64,000 bases of DNA from Tachypleus tridentatus. Lineage: Eukaryota > Arthropoda > Merostomata > Xiphosura > Limulidae. Location: NCBI RefSeq assembly GCF_004210375.1, contig NC_134827.1:103215285-103279284 (forward strand), given 5' to 3'. Within the stretch, counting starts at the first letter, position 1. Each line of letters starts with the position of its first letter. The position numbers were made by a program, and so were the translations under genes. Shown piece after piece: positions 1 to 14,500 of this stretch. The notes under the pieces were generated by a model, which saw nothing but the letters and a program-made list of their open reading frames with translations, did not search any database and had not been told where the DNA came from.

Positions 1-388
1 ATAGAAACGGATCGAATCATTCGACCAAGAAAGGCGTCATTTGGCAGACCTTCGCTGTACTATTTTAGGGTTAACTTCAGTCGTCTGCGTGTGAGTTTCA
101 TTTCTTCCTTTAGGAATCGACTTTGAGAGGTAAAATAGCCAAAAGTTTTCGCTTCGATAAGTTAGAAGTTGAGGAATTTTGAGTAAGGTTTTCTTCTAAA
201 GAAACGAATACCAAAGAGAGTGTGCTTGTTTTTTCAGAGGGGGGACTTACTATCAACTTTGCACCATCTGGTAAGAGTACTGACGGCCATCTGCTAACGA
301 TGAAAAACACAATTGAGAACATTGGGTTGTTTCTGAAGCTCGCGCAGAGGTACATGACGGCTACCTGCGTTACTCATCCTTGGTTTAG
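1..388. other. Unique sequence, no gene recognised
   Basis: No recognisable protein domain, RNA gene or repeat is visible. Short open frames exist on both strands (for example 222-458 on the plus strand), but their translations match no family I know and they run into the SINE remnant that follows. If the homeobox gene at 32185 extends upstream, this would be intronic. Confidence 0.4.
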
Positions 389-588
389 AAGAGATGGACC
401 AGAAGGAAGACAGCTGGCCAACATTACCCACTTTGACAGTTCGTTTCATTATTATTAATTTACCAACGAAAAGTATATTTGGTGATCATATTATAACACA
501 CCGAGTACTTTCGGTGACGGGTTTCGAACTCAAGACCAGCATATTCCAAGTCGAGTACCCTGACCATCAGGTCATGCCAGCTTCCGGT
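389..588 (-). mobile_element. SINE family A, degenerate copy
   Basis: Read on the minus strand this starts with a tRNA-like head (GGCATGACCTGATGGTCAGG, then a B-box-like GAGTTCGAAACCC) and continues into the family A body. The plus strand shows diverged versions of the diagnostic body blocks (GAAGACAGCT, TTACCAACGAA, ATATTATAAC). It is much more diverged than the other copies, so it is old, and the 3' part near 389 is hard to delimit. Confidence 0.6.
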
Positions 589-990
589 TGAGAAGTTAAA
601 AAACATAAGCATTTTATTCAGATAATTCATCGAATGTTTTGTAACATTTGTTCCACCGCCAGTGACACCTGGAACAAGCATGGTGTATTCACACATATCA
701 AATGTGTAAAACTTTTACCGACGTTGGGGAACATAATACATAGACAAGGACCGGGGAAAGAAATTAAGGAACGTTAATCATGAGTTTCACCAAAGATAAT
801 CAAAAAATTAAGTAATTAGAAATTATGGCAATCGTTTATACGTAAACAATAGTAAATACAAAACAAGTGGTAGTTTCGGAAAAATTAACATCAGAGTGAT
901 AGTTGTTTGTTGTCGTATTGATTAAAACAATTTAAGTTGGAAGAATTAATGTTCATTATTTATATCATGAATAATTAGAAGGCTTAAGAA
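589..990. other. AT-rich unique sequence left of the satellite
   Basis: This is AT-rich single-copy sequence without a recognisable gene or element. The last 20 to 30 bases grade into the first imperfect satellite unit. Confidence 0.5.
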
Positions 991-2159
991 AAGGTTAAAG
1001 GTCAGTAGATCTAGCTGTATTCATGATAAAGTAGTTAAAGGTAGGTAGATCCAGTTGTATGGATGATAAAGTAGTTAAAGGTTTGTAGATCCAGTTGTGT
1101 TGATGATAAAGTAGTTAAATGTAGGTAGATCCAGCTGTATTGATGATAAAGTAGTTAAAGGTAAGTAGATCCAGTTGTATTGATGATAAAGTAGTTAAAG
1201 GTAAGTAGATCCCGTTGTATTGATGATAAAGTAGTTAAAGATAAGTAGATCCAGTTGTATTGATGATAAAGTAGTTAAAGATAGGTAGATCCAGTTGTAT
1301 GGATGATAAAGTAGTTAAAGGTAAGTAGATCCCGTTGTATTGATGATAAAGTAGTTAAAGGTAAGTAGATCCAGTTGTATTGATGATAAAGTAGTTAAAG
1401 GTAAGTAGATCCAGTTGTATTGATGATAAAGTAGTTAAAGGTATGTAGATCCAATTGTATTGATGATAAAGTAGTTAAAGGTAAGTAGATCCAGTTGTAT
1501 TGATGATAAAGTAGTTAAAGGTAGGTAGATCCAGTTGTATGGATGATAAAGTAGTTAAAGGTAAGTAGATCCCGTTGTATTGATGATAAAGTAGTTAAAG
1601 GTATGTAGATCCAGTTGTGTTAATGATAAAGTAGTTAAAGGTAAGTAGATCCAGTTGTATTGATGATAAAGTAGTTAAATGTAGGTAGATCCAGCTGTAA
1701 TGATGATAAAGTAGTTAAAGGTAGGTAGATCCAGCTGTATTGATGATAAAGTAGTTAAAGGTATGTAGATCCAGTTGTATTGATGATAAAGTAGTTAAAG
1801 GTATGTAGATCCAGTTCTATTGATGACAAAGTAGTTAAAGGTATGTAGATCCAGTTGTGTTGATGATAAAGTAGTTAAAGGTATGTAGATCCAGTTCTAT
1901 TGATGACAAAGTAGTTAAAGGTATGTAGATCCAGTTGTGTTGATGACAAAGTAGTTAAAGGTAAGTAGATCCAGTTGTATTGATGATAAAGTAGTTAAAG
2001 GTAGGTAGATCCAGTTGTATGGATGATAAAGTAGTTAAAGGTAAGTAGATCCAGTTGTATTGATGATAAAGTAGTTAAATGTAGGTAGATCCAGCTGTAT
2101 TGATGATAAAGTAGTTAAATGTAGGTAGATCCAGCTGTATTGATGATAAAGTAGTTAAA

Positions 2160-5100
2160 GGTAGGTAGATCCAGCTGTATTGATGATAAAGTAGTTAAAG
2201 GTATGTAGATCCAGTTGTATTGATGATAAAGTAGTTAAAGGTATGTAGATCCAGTTCTATTGATGACAAAGTAGTTAAAGGTATGTAGATCCAGTTGTGT
2301 TGATGATAAAGTAGTTAAAGGTATGTAGATCCAGCTGTATTGATGACAAAGTAGTTAAAGGTATGTAGATCCAGTTGTGTTGATGATAAAGTAGTTAAAG
2401 GTATGTAGATCCCGTTGTGTTGATGATAAAGTAGTTAAAGGTAGGTAGATCCAGTTCTATTGATGATAAAGTAGTTAAAGGTAGGTAGATCCAGTTGTAT
2501 TGATGATAAAGTGGTTAAAGGTCAGTAGATCCAGTTGTATTGATGATAAAGTAGTTAAATGTAGGTAGATCCAGCTGTATTGATGATAAATTAGTTAAAG
2601 GTATGTAGATCCAGTTGTGTTGATGATAAAGTAGTTAAATGTAGGTAGATCCAGCTGTATTGATGATAAAGTAGTTAAAGGTATGTAGATCCCGTTGTAT
2701 TGATGATAAAGTAGTTAAAGGTAAGTAGATCCAGTTGTATTGATGATAAAGTAGTTAAAGGTATGTAGATCCAGTTGTGTTGATGATAAAGTAGTTAAAT
2801 GTAGGTAGATCCAGCTGTATTGATGATAAAGTAGTTAAAGGTATGTAGATCCCGTTGTGTTGATGATAAAGTAGTTAAAGGTTGGTAGATCCAGTTCTAT
2901 TGATGATAAAGTAGTTAAATGTAGGTAGATCCAGCTGTATTGATGATAAAGTAGTTAAAGGTAAGTAGATCCAGTTGTGTTGATGATAAAGTAGTTAAAT
3001 GTAGGTAGATCCAGCTGTATTGATGATAAAGTAGTTAAAGGTATGTAGATTCAGTTGTGTTGATGATAAAGTAGTTAAATGTAGGTAGATCCAGCTGTAT
3101 TGATGATAAAGTAGTTAAAGGTATGTAGATCCCGTTGTGTTGATGATAAAGTAGTTAAAGGTAGGTAGATCCAGTTCTATTGATGATAAAGTAGTTAAAT
3201 GTAGGTAGATCCAGCTGTATTGATGATAAAGTAGTTAAAGGTATGTAGATCCAGTTGTGTTGATGATAAAGTAGTTAAATGTAGGTAGATCCAGCTGTAT
3301 TGATGATAAAGTAGTTAAAGGTATGTAGATCCCGTTGTGTTGATGATAAAGTAGTTAAAGGTATGTAGATCCCGTTGTGTTGATGATAAAGTAGTTAAAG
3401 GTAGGTAGATCCAGTTCTATTGATGATAAAGTAGTTAAAGGTAGGTAGATCCCGTTGTGTTGATGATAAAGTAGTTAAAGGTAGGTAGATCCAGTTATAT
3501 TGATGATAAAGTAGTTAAATGTAGGTAGATCCAGCTGTATTGATGATAAAGTAGTTAAAGGTAAGTAGATCCAGTTGTGTTGATGATAAAGTAGTTAAAT
3601 GTAGGTAGATCCAGCTGTATTGATGATAAAGTAGTTAAAGGTATGTAGATTCAGTTGTGTTGATGATAAATTAGTTAAATGTAGGTAGATCCAGCTGTAT
3701 TGATGATAAAGTAGTTAAAGGTATGTAGATCCCGTTGTGTTGATGATAAAGTAGTTAAAGGTAGGTAGATCCAGTTATATTGATGATAAAGTAGTTAAAT
3801 GTAGGTAGATCCAGCTGTATTGATGATAAAGTAGTTAAAGGTATGTAGATCCAGTTGTGTTGATGATAAAGTAGTTAAATGTGGGTAGATCCAGCTGTAT
3901 TGATGATAAAGTAGTTAAAGGTATGTAGATCCCGTTGTGTTGATGATAAAGTAGTTAAAGGTATGTAGATCCCGTTGTGTTGATGATAAAGTAGTTAAAG
4001 GTAGGTAGATCCAGTTCTATTGATGATAAAGTAGTTAAAGGTATGTAGATCCCGTTGTGTTGATGATAAAGTAGTTAAAGGTAAGTAGATCCAGTTGTAT
4101 TGATGATAAAGTAGTTAAAGGTATGTAGATCCAGTTGTGTTGATGATAAAGTAGTTAAAGGTAAGTAGATCCAGTTCTATTGATGATAAAGTAGTTAAAG
4201 GTATGTAGATCCAGTTGTGTTGATGATAAAGTAGTTAAATGTAGGTAATTCCAGCTGTATTGATGATAAAGTAGTTAAAGGTATGTAGATCCCGTTGTGT
4301 TGATGATAAAGTAGTTAAAGGTAGGTAGATCCAGCTGTATTGATGATAAAGTAGTTAAAGGTATGTAGATCCAGTTGTGTTGATGATAAAGTAGTTAAAG
4401 GTAGGTAGATCCAGCTGTATTGATGATAAAGTAGTTAAAGGTAAGTAGATCCAGCTGTATTGATGATAAAGTAGTTAAAGGTAGGTAGATCCAGTTGTGT
4501 TGATGATAAAGTAGTTAAAGGTATGTAGATCCCGTTGTGTTGATGATAAAGTAGTTAAAGGTATGTAGATCCCGTTGTGTTGATGATAAAGTAGTTAAAG
4601 GTAGGTAGATCCAGTTCTATTGATGATAAAGTAGTTAAAGGTATGTAGATCCGTTGTGTTGATGAAAAAGTAGTTAAAGGTAAGTAGATCCAGTTGTATT
4701 GATGATAAAGTAGTTAAAGGTATGTAGATCCAGTTGTGTTGATGATAAAGTAGTTAAAGGTAATGTAGATCCAGTTCTATTGATGATAAAGTAGTTAAAG
4801 GTATGTAGATCCAGTTGTGTTGATGATAAAGTAGTTAAATGTAGGTAGATCCAGCTGTATTGATGATAAAGTAGTTAAAGGTATGTAGATCCCGTTGTGT
4901 TGATGATAAAGTAGTTAAAGGTAGGTAGATCCCGTTGTGTTGATGATAAAGTAGTTAAAGGTAAGTAGATCCAGTTGTGTTGATGATAAAGTAGTTAAAT
5001 GTAGGTAGATCCAGCTGTATTGATGATAAAGTAGTTAAAGGTATGTAGATCCCGTTGTGTTGATGATAAAGTAGTTAAAGGTATGTAGATCCCGTTGTGT

Positions 5101-8100
5101 TGATGATAAAGTAGTTAAAGGTAGGTAGATCCAGTTCTATTGATGATAAAGCAGTTAAGGGTTGGTAGATCCAGTTATATTGATGATAAAGTAGTTAAAG
5201 GTATGTAGATCCCGTTGTGTTGATGATAAAGTAGTTAAAGGTATGTAGATCCCGTTGTGTTGATGATAAAGTAGTTAAAGGTAGGTAGATCCAGTTATAT
5301 TGATGATAAAGTAGTTAAATGTAGGTAGATCCAGCTGTATTGATGATAAAGTAGTTAAAGGTATGTAGATCCAGTTGTGTTGATGATAAAGTAGTTAAAT
5401 GTGGGTAGATCCAGCTGTATTGATGATAAAGTAGTTAAAGGTATGTAGATCCCGTTGTGTTGATGATAAAGTAGTTAAAGGTATGTAGATCCCGTTGTGT
5501 TGATGATAAAGTAGTTAAAGGTAGGTAGATCCAGTTCTATTGATGAAAAAGTAGTTAAAGGTATGTAGATCCCGTTGTGTTGATGATAAAGTAGTTAAAG
5601 GTAAGTAGATCCAGTTGTATTGATGATAAAGTAGTTAAAGGTATGTAGATCCAGTTGTGTTGATGATAAAGTAGTTAAAGGTAAGTAGATCCAGTTCTAT
5701 TGATGATAAAGTAGTTAAAGGTATGTAGATCCAGTTGTGTTGATGATAAAGTAGTTAAATGTAGGTAGATCCAGCTGTATTGATGATAAAGTAGTTAAAG
5801 GTATGTAGATCCCGTTGTGTTGATGATAAAGTAGTTAAAGGTAGGTAGATCCCGTTGTGTTGATGATAAAGTAGTTAAAGGTAAGTAGATCCAGTTGTGT
5901 TGATGATAAAGTAGTTAAAGGTAGGTAGATCCAGCTGTATTGATGATAAAGTAGTTAAAGGTATGTAGATCCAGTTGTGTTGATGATAAAGTAGTTAAAG
6001 GTAAGTAGATCCAGCTGTATTGATGATAAAGTAGTTAAAGGTAAGTAGATCCAGCTGTATTGATGATAAAGTAGTTAAAGGTAGGTAGATCCAGTTGTGT
6101 TGATGATAAAGTAGTTAAAGGTATGTAGATCCGTTGTGTTGATGATAAAGTAGTTAAAGGTATGTAGATCCACGTTGTGTTGATGATAAAGTAGTTAAAG
6201 GTAGGTAGATCCAGTTCTATTGATGATAAAGTAGTTAAAGGTATGTAGATCCGTTGTGTTGATGATAAAGTAGTTAAAGGTAAGTAGATCCAGTTGTATT
6301 GACGATAAAAGTAGTTAAAGGTATGTAGATCAGTTGTGTTGATGATAAAGTAGTTAAAGGTAAGTAGATCCAGTTCTATTGATGATAAAGTAGTTAAAGG
6401 TATGTAGATCCAGTTGTGTTGATGATAAAGTAGTTAAATGTAGGTAGATCCAGCTGTATTGATGATAAAGTAGTTAAAGGTATGTAGATCCGTTGTGTTG
6501 ATGATAAAGTAGTTAAAGGTAGGTAGATCCCGTTGTGTTGATGATAAAGTAGTTAAAGGTAAGTAGATCCAGTTGTGTTGATGATAAAGTAGTTAAATGT
6601 AGGTAGATCCAGCTGTATTGATGATAAAGTAGTTAAAGGTATGTAGATCCCGTTGTGTTGATGATAAAGTAGTTAAAGGTATGTAGATCCCGTTGTGTTG
6701 ATGATAAAGTAGTTAAAGGTAGGTAGATCCAGTTCTATTGATGATAAAGCAGTTAAGGGTTGGTAGATCCAGTTATATTGATGATAAAGTAGTTAAAGGT
6801 ATGTAGATCCCGTTGTGTTGATGATAAAGTAGTTAAAGGTATGTAGATTCCGTTGTGTTGATGATAAAGTAGTTAAAGGTAGGTAGATCCAGCTGTATTG
6901 ATGATAAAGTAGTTAAAGGTATGTAGATCCAGTTGTATTGATGATAAAGTAGTTAAAGGTATGTAGATCCAGTTCTATTGATGACAAAGTAGTTAAAGGT
7001 ATGTAGATCCAGTTGTGTTGATGATAAAGTAGTTAAAGGTACGTAGATCCAGCTGTATTGATGACAAAGTAGTTAAAGGTATGTAGATCCAGTTGTGTTG
7101 ATGATAAAGTAGTTAAAGGTATGTAGATCCCGTTGTGTTGATGATAAAGTAGTTAAAGGTAGGTAGATCCAGTTCTATTGATGATAAAGTAGTTAAAGGT
7201 AGGTAGATCCAGTTGTATTGATGATAAAGTGGTTAAAGGTCAGTAGATCCAGTTGTATTGATGATAAAGTAGTTAAATGTAGGTAGATCCAGCTGTATTG
7301 ATGATAAATTAGTTAAAGGTATGTAGATCCAGTTGTGTTGATGATAAAGTAGTTAAATGTAGGTAGATCCAGCTGTATTGATGATAAAGTAGTTAAAGGT
7401 ATGTAGATCCCGTTGTATTGATGATAAAGTAGTTAAAGGTAAGTAGATCAGTTGTATTGATGATAAAGTAGTTAAAGGTATGTAGATCCAGTTGTGTTGA
7501 TGATAAAGTAGTTAAATGTAGGTAGATCCAGCTGTATTGATGATAAAGTAGTTAAAGGTATGTAGATCCCGTTGTGTTGATGATAAAGTAGTTAAAGGTT
7601 GGTAGATCCAGTTCTATTGATGATAAAGTAGTTAAATGTAGGTAGATCCAGCTGTATTGATGATAAAGTAGTTAAAAGGTAAGTAGATCCAGTTGTGTTG
7701 ATGATAAAGTAGTTAAATGTAGGTAGATCCAGCTGTATTGATGATAAAGTAGTTAAAGGTATGTAGATTCAGTTGTGTTGATGATAAAGTAGTTAAATGT
7801 AGGTAGATCCAGCTGTATTGATGATAAAGTAGTTAAAGGTATGTAGATCCGTTGTGTTGATGATAAAGTAGTTAAAGGTAGGTAGATCCAGTTCTATTGA
7901 TGATAAAGTAGTTAAATGTAGGTAGATCCAGCTGTATTGATGATAAAGTAGTTAAAGGTATGTAGATCAGTTGTGTTGATGATAAAGTAGTTAAATGTAG
8001 GTAGATCCAGCTGTATTGATGATAAAATAGTTAAAGGTATGTAGATCCCGTTGTGTTGATGATAAAGTAGTTAAAGGTATGTAGATCCCGTTGTGTTGAT

Positions 8101-11100
8101 GATAAAGTAGTTAAAGGTAGGTAGATCCAGTTCTATTGATGATAAAGTAGTTAAAGGTAGGTAGATCCGTTGTGTTGATGATAAAGTAGTTAAAGGTAGG
8201 TAGATCAGTTATATTGATGATAAAGTAGTTAAATGTAGGTAGATCCAGCTGTATTGATGATAAAGTAGTTAAAGGTAAGTAGATCAGTTGTGTTGATGAT
8301 AAAGTAGTTAAATGTAGGTAGATCCAGCTGTATTGATGATAAAGTAGTTAAAGGTATGTAGATTCAGTTGTGTTGATGATAAAGTAGTTAAATGTAGGTA
8401 GATCCAGCTGTATTGATGATAAAGTAGTTAAAGGTATGTAGATCCCGTTGTGTTGATGATAAAGTAGTTAAAGGTAGGTAGATCCAGTTATATTGATGAT
8501 AAAGTAGTTAAATGTAGGTAGATCCAGCTGTATTGATGATAAAGTAGTTAAAGGTATGTAGATCCAGTTGTGTTGATGATAAAGTAGTTAAATGTGGGTA
8601 GATCCAGCTGTATTGATGATAAAGTAGTTAAAGGTATGTAGATCCCGTTGTGTTGATGATAAAGTAGTTAAAGGTATGTAGATCCGTTGTGTTGATGATA
8701 AAGTAGTTAAAGGTAGGTAGATCCAGTTCTATTGATGATAAAGTAGTTAAAGGTATGTAGATCCCGTTGTGTTGATGATAAAGTAGTTAAAGGTAAGTAG
8801 ATCCAGTTCTATTGATGATAAAGTAGTTAAAGGTATGTAGATCCAGTTGTGTTGATGATAAAGTAGTTAAAGGTAAGTAGATCCAGTTCTATTGATGATA
8901 AAGTAGTTAAAGGTATGTAGATCCAGTTGTGTTGATGATAAAGTAGTTAAATGTAGGTAGATCCAGCTGTATTGATGATAAAGTAGTTAAAGGTATGTAG
9001 ATCCCGTTGTGTTGATGATAAAGTAGTTAAAGGTAGGTAGATCCAGCTGTATTGATGATAAAGTAGTTAAAGGTATGTAGATCCAGTTGTGTTGATGATA
9101 AAGTAGTTAAAGGTAGGTAGATCCAGCTGTATTGATGATAAAGTAGTTAAAGGTAAGTAGATCCAGCTGTATTGATGATAAAGTAGTTAAAGGTAGGTAG
9201 ATCCAGTTGTGTTGATGATAAAGTAGTTAAAGGTATGTAGATCCCGTTGTGTTGATGATAAAGTAGTTAAAGGTATGTAGATCCCGTTGTGTTGATGATA
9301 AAGTGGTTAAAGGTAGGTAGATCCAGTTCTATTGATGATAAAGTAGTTAAAGGTATGTAGATCCCGTTGTGTTGATGATAAAGTAGTTAAAGGTAAGTAG
9401 ATCCAGTTGTATTGATGATAAAGTAGTTAAAGGTATGTAGATCCAGTTGTGTTGATGATAAAGTAGTTAAAGGTAAGTAGATCCAGTTCTATTGATGATA
9501 AAGTAGTTAAAGGTATGTAGATCCAGTTGTGTTGATGATAAAGTAGTTAAATGTAGGTAGATCCAGCTGTATTGATGATAAAGTAGTTAAAGGTATGTAG
9601 ATCCCGATGTGTTGATGATAAAGTAGTTAAAGGTAGGTAGATCCCGTTGTGTTGATGATAAAGTAGTTAAAGGTAAGTAGATCCAGTTGTGTTGATGATA
9701 AAGTAGTTAAATGTAGGTAGATCAGCTGTATTGATGATAAAGTAGTTAAAGGTATGTAGATCCGTTGTGTTGATGATAAAGTAGTTAAAGGTATGTAGAT
9801 CCGTTGTGTTGATGATAAAGTAGTTAAAGGTAGGTAGATCCAGTTCTATTGATGATAAAGCAGTTAAGGGTTGGTAGATCAGTTATATTGATGATAAAGT
9901 AGTTAAAGGTATGTAGATCCCGTTGTGTTGATGATAAAGTAGTTAAAGGTATGTAGATCCCGTTGTGTTGATGATAAAGTAGTTAAAGGTAGGTAGATCC
10001 AGTTATATTGATGATAAAGTAGTTAAATGTAGGTAGATCCAGCTGTATTGATGATAAAGTAGTTAAAGGTATGTAGATCCAGTTGTGTTGATGATAAAGT
10101 AGTTAAATGTGGGTAGATCCAGCTGTATTGATGATAAAGTAGTTAAAGGTATGTAGATCCGTTGTGTTGATGATAAAGTAGTTAAAGGTATGTAGATCCG
10201 TTGTGTTGATGATAAAAGTAGTTAAAGGTAGGTAGATCCAGTTCTATTGATGATAAAGTAGTTAAAGGTATAGATCCGTTGTGTTGATGATAAAGTAGTT
10301 AAAGGTAAAGTAGATCCAGTTGTATTGATGATAAAGTAGTTAAAGGTATGTAGATCCAGTTGTGTTGATGATAAAGTAGTTAAAGGTAAGTAGATCCAGT
10401 TCTATTGATGATAAAGTAGTTAAAGGTATGTAGATCCAGTTGTGTTGATGATAAAGTAGTTAAATGTAGGTAAATCCAGCTGTATTGATGATAAAGTAGT
10501 TAAAGGTATGTAGATCCCGTTGTGTTGATGATAAAGTAGTTAAAGGTAGGTAGATCCCGTTGTGTTGATGATAAAGTAGTTAAAGGTATGTACATCCAGT
10601 TGTGTTGATGATAAAGTAGTTAAAGGTAGGTAGATCCAGCTGTATTGATGACAAAGTAGTTAAAGGTATGTAGATCCAGTTGTGTTGATGATAAAGTAGT
10701 TAAAGGTAAGTAGATCCAGCTGTATTGATGATAAAGTAGTTAAAGGTAAGTAGATCCAGCTGTATTGATGATAAAGTAGTTAAAGGTAGGTAGATCCAGT
10801 TGTGTTGATGATAAAGTAGTTAAAGGTATGTAGATCCCGTTGTGTTGATGATAAAGTAGTTAAAGGTATGTAGATCCAGTTGTGTTGATGATAAAGTAGT
10901 TAAAGGTAGGTAGATCCAGTTCTATTGATGATAAAGTAGTTAAAGGTATGTAGATCCCGTTGTGTTGATGATAAAGTAGTTAAAGGTAAGTAGATCCAGT
11001 TGTATTGATGATAAAGTAGTTAAAGGTATGTAGATCCAGTTGTGTTGATGATAAAGTAGTTAAAGGTAAGTAGATCCAGTTCTATTGATGATAAAGTAGT

Positions 11101-11590
11101 TAAAGGTATGTAGATCCAGTTGTGTTGATGATAAAGTAGTTAAATGTAGGTAGATCCAGCTGTATTGATGATAAAGTAGTTAAAGGTATGTAGATCCCGT
11201 TGTGTTGATGATAAAGTAGTTAAAGGTAGGTAGATCCGTTGTGTTGATGATAAAGTAGTTAAAGGTAAGTAGATCCAGTTGTGTTGATGATAAAATAGTT
11301 AAATGTAGGTAGATCCAGCTGTATTGATGATAAAGTAGTTAAAGGTATGTAGATCCCGTTGTGTTGATGATAAAGTAGTTAAAGGTATGTAGATCCCGTT
11401 GTGTTGATGATAAAGTAGTTAAAGGTAGGTAGATCCAGTTCTATTGATGATAAAGCAGTTAAGGGTTGGTAGATCCAGTTATATTGATGATAAAGTAGTT
11501 AAAGGTATGTAGATCCCGTTGTGTTGATGATAAAGTAGTTAAAGGTATGTATAGATCCGTTGTGTTGATGATAAAGTAGTTAAAGGTAGG
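2160..11590. repeat. Tandem duplication of a 118-unit (4.7 kb) satellite block
   Basis: Rare unit variants recur at a constant offset of about 4.71 kb, allowing for one-base indels. GTGGTTAAAGGTCAG occurs at 2511 and 7229, ATAAATTAGTTAAAG near 2591 and 7309, AAATGTGGGTAG near 3881/8591 and 5401/10109, and GCAGTTAAGGGTTGG at 5151/9860 and 6749/11455. The two arms are therefore about 2160-6870 and 6880-11590. This is second-order structure on top of the 40-bp period. Confidence 0.8.
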
Positions 11591-11599
11591 TAGATCAGC

Positions 11600-14500
11600 T
11601 GTATTGATGATAAAGTAGTTAAAGGTATGTAGATCCAGTTGTGTTGATGATAAAGTAGTTAAAGGTAGGTAGATCCAGCTGTATTGATGATAAAGTAGTT
11701 AAAGGTAAGTAGATCCAGCTGTATTGATGATAAAGTAGTTAAAGGTAGGTAGATCCAGTTGTGTTGATGATAAAGTAGTTAAAGGTATGTAGATCCGTTG
11801 TGTTGATGATAAAGTAGTTAAAGGTATGTAGATCCCGTTGTGTTGATGATAAAGTAGTTAAGGTAGGTAGATCCAGTTCTAATGATGATAAAGTAGTTAA
11901 AGGTTGGTAGATCCCGTTGTGTTGATGATAAAGTAGTTAAAGGTATGTAGATCCCGTTGTGTTGATGATAAAGTAGTTAAAGGTAAGTAGATCCAGTTGT
12001 ATTGATGATAAAGTAGTTAAAGGTATGTAGATCCAGTTGTGTTGATGATAAAGTAGTTAAAGGTAAGTAGATCCAGTTCTATTGATGATAAAGTAGTTAA
12101 AGGTAGGTAGATCCAGCTGTATTGATGATAAAGTAGTTAAAGGTAAGTAGATCCAAGCTGTATTGATGATAAAGTAGTTAAAGGTAGGTAGATCCAGTTG
12201 TGTTGATGATAAAGTAGTTAAAGGTATGTAGATCCCGTTGTGTTGATGATAAAGTAGTTAAAGGTAAGTAGATCCAGTTGTATTGATGATAAAGTAGTTA
12301 AAGGTATGTAGATCCAGTTGTGTTGATGATAAAGTAGTTAAAGGTATGTAGATCCAGTTGTGTTGATGATAAAGTAGTTAAAGGTAGGTAGATCCAGCTG
12401 TATTGATGATAAAGTAGTTAAAGGTAAGTAGATCCAGCTGTATTGATGATAAAGTAGTTAAAGGTAGGTAGATCAGTTGTGTTGATGATAAAGTAGTTAA
12501 AGGTATGTAGATCCCGTTGTGTTGATGATAAAGTAGTTAAAGGTATGTAGATCCCGTTGTGTTGATGATAAAGTAGTTAAAGGTAGGTAGATCCAGTTCT
12601 ATTGATGATAAAGTAGTTAAAGGTTGGTAGATCCCGTTGTATTGATGATAAAGTAGTTAAAGGTATGTAGATCCGTTGTGTTGATGATAAAGTAGTTAAA
12701 GGTAAGTAGATCCAGTTGTATTGATGATAAAGTAGTTAAAGGTATGTAGATCCAGTTGTGTTGATGATAAAGTAGTTAAAGGTAAGTAGATCCAGTTCTA
12801 TTGATGATAAAGTAGTTAAAGGTAGGTAGATCCAGCTGTATTGATGATAAAGTAGTTAAAGGTAAGTAGATCCAGCTGTATTGATGATAAAGTAGTTAAA
12901 GGTAGGTAGATCCAGTTGTGTTGATGATAAAGTAGTTAAAGGTATGTAGATCCCGTTGTGTTGATGATAAAGTAGTTAAAGGTAGGTAGATCCAGTTGTA
13001 TTGATGATAAAGTAGTTAAAGGTATGTAGATCCAGTTGTGTTGATGATAAACTAGTTAAAGGTAAGTAGATCCAGTTCTATTGATGATAAAGTAGTTAAA
13101 GTAGGTAGATCCAGTTCTATTGATGATAAAGTAGTTAAAGGTTGGTAGATCCCGTTGTGTTGATGATAAAGTAGTTAAAGGTAGGTAGATCCAGTTATAT
13201 TGATGATAAAGTAGTTAAATGTAGGTAGATCCAGCTGTATTGATGATAAAGTAGTTAAAAGGTATGTAGATCCAGTTGTGTTGATGATAAAGTAGTTAAA
13301 TGTGGGTAGATCCAGCTGTATTGATGATAAAGTAGTTAAAGGTATGTAGATCCCGTTGTGTTGATGATAAAGTAGTTAAAGGTATGTAGATCCCGTTGTG
13401 TTGATGATAAAGTAGATAAAGGTAGGTAGATCCAGTTCTATTGATGATAAAGTAGTTAAAGGTATGTAGATCCCGTTGTGTTGATGATAAAGTAGTTAAA
13501 GGTAAGTAGATCCAGTTCTATTGATGATAAAGTAGTTAAAGGTATGTAGATCCAGTTGTGTTGATGATAAAGTAGTTAAATGTAGGTAGATCCAGCTGTA
13601 TTGATGATAAAGTAGTTAAAGGTATGTAGATCCGTTGTGTTGATGATAAAGTAGTTAAAGGTAGGTAGATCCGTTGTGTTGATGATAAAGTAGTTAAAGG
13701 TAAAGTAGATCCAGTTGTGTTGATGATAAAGTAGTTAAATGTAGGTAGATCCAGCTGTATTGATGATAAAGTAGTTAAAGGTATGTAGATCCGTTGTGTT
13801 GATGATAAAGTAGTTAAAGGTATGTAGATCCGTTGTGTTGATGATAAAGTAGTTAAAGGTAGGTAGATCAGTTCTATTGATGATAAAGCAGTTAAGGGTT
13901 GGTAGATCCAGTTATATTGATGATAAAGTAGTTAAAGGTATGTAGATCCGTTGTATTGTTGATAAAGTAGTTAAAGGTATGTAGATCCGTTGTGTTGATG
14001 ATAAAGTAGTTAAAGGTAGGTAGATCCAGCTGTATTGATGATAAAGTAGTTAAAGGTATGTAGATCCAGTTGTGTTGATGATAAAGTAGTTAAAGGTAGG
14101 TAGATCCAGCTGTATTGATGATAAAGTAGTTAAAGGTAGGTAGATCCAGCTGTATTGATGATAAAGTAGTTAAAGGTAGGTAGATCCAGCTGTATTGATG
14201 ATAAAGTAGTTAAAGGTAGAGTAGATCCAGTTGTGTTGATGATAAAGTAGTTAAAGGTATGTAGATCCGTTGTGTTGATGATAAAGTAGTTAAAGGTATG
14301 TAGATCCGTTGTGTTGATGATAAAGTAGTTAAAGGTAGGTAGATCCAGTTCTATTGATGATAAAGTAGTTAAGGGTAGGTAGATCCCGTTGTGTTGATGA
14401 TAAAGTAGTTAAAGGTATGTAGATCCCGTTGTGTTGATGATAAAGTAGTTAAAGGTAAGTAGATCCAGTTGTATTGATGATAAAGTAGTTAAAGGTATGT

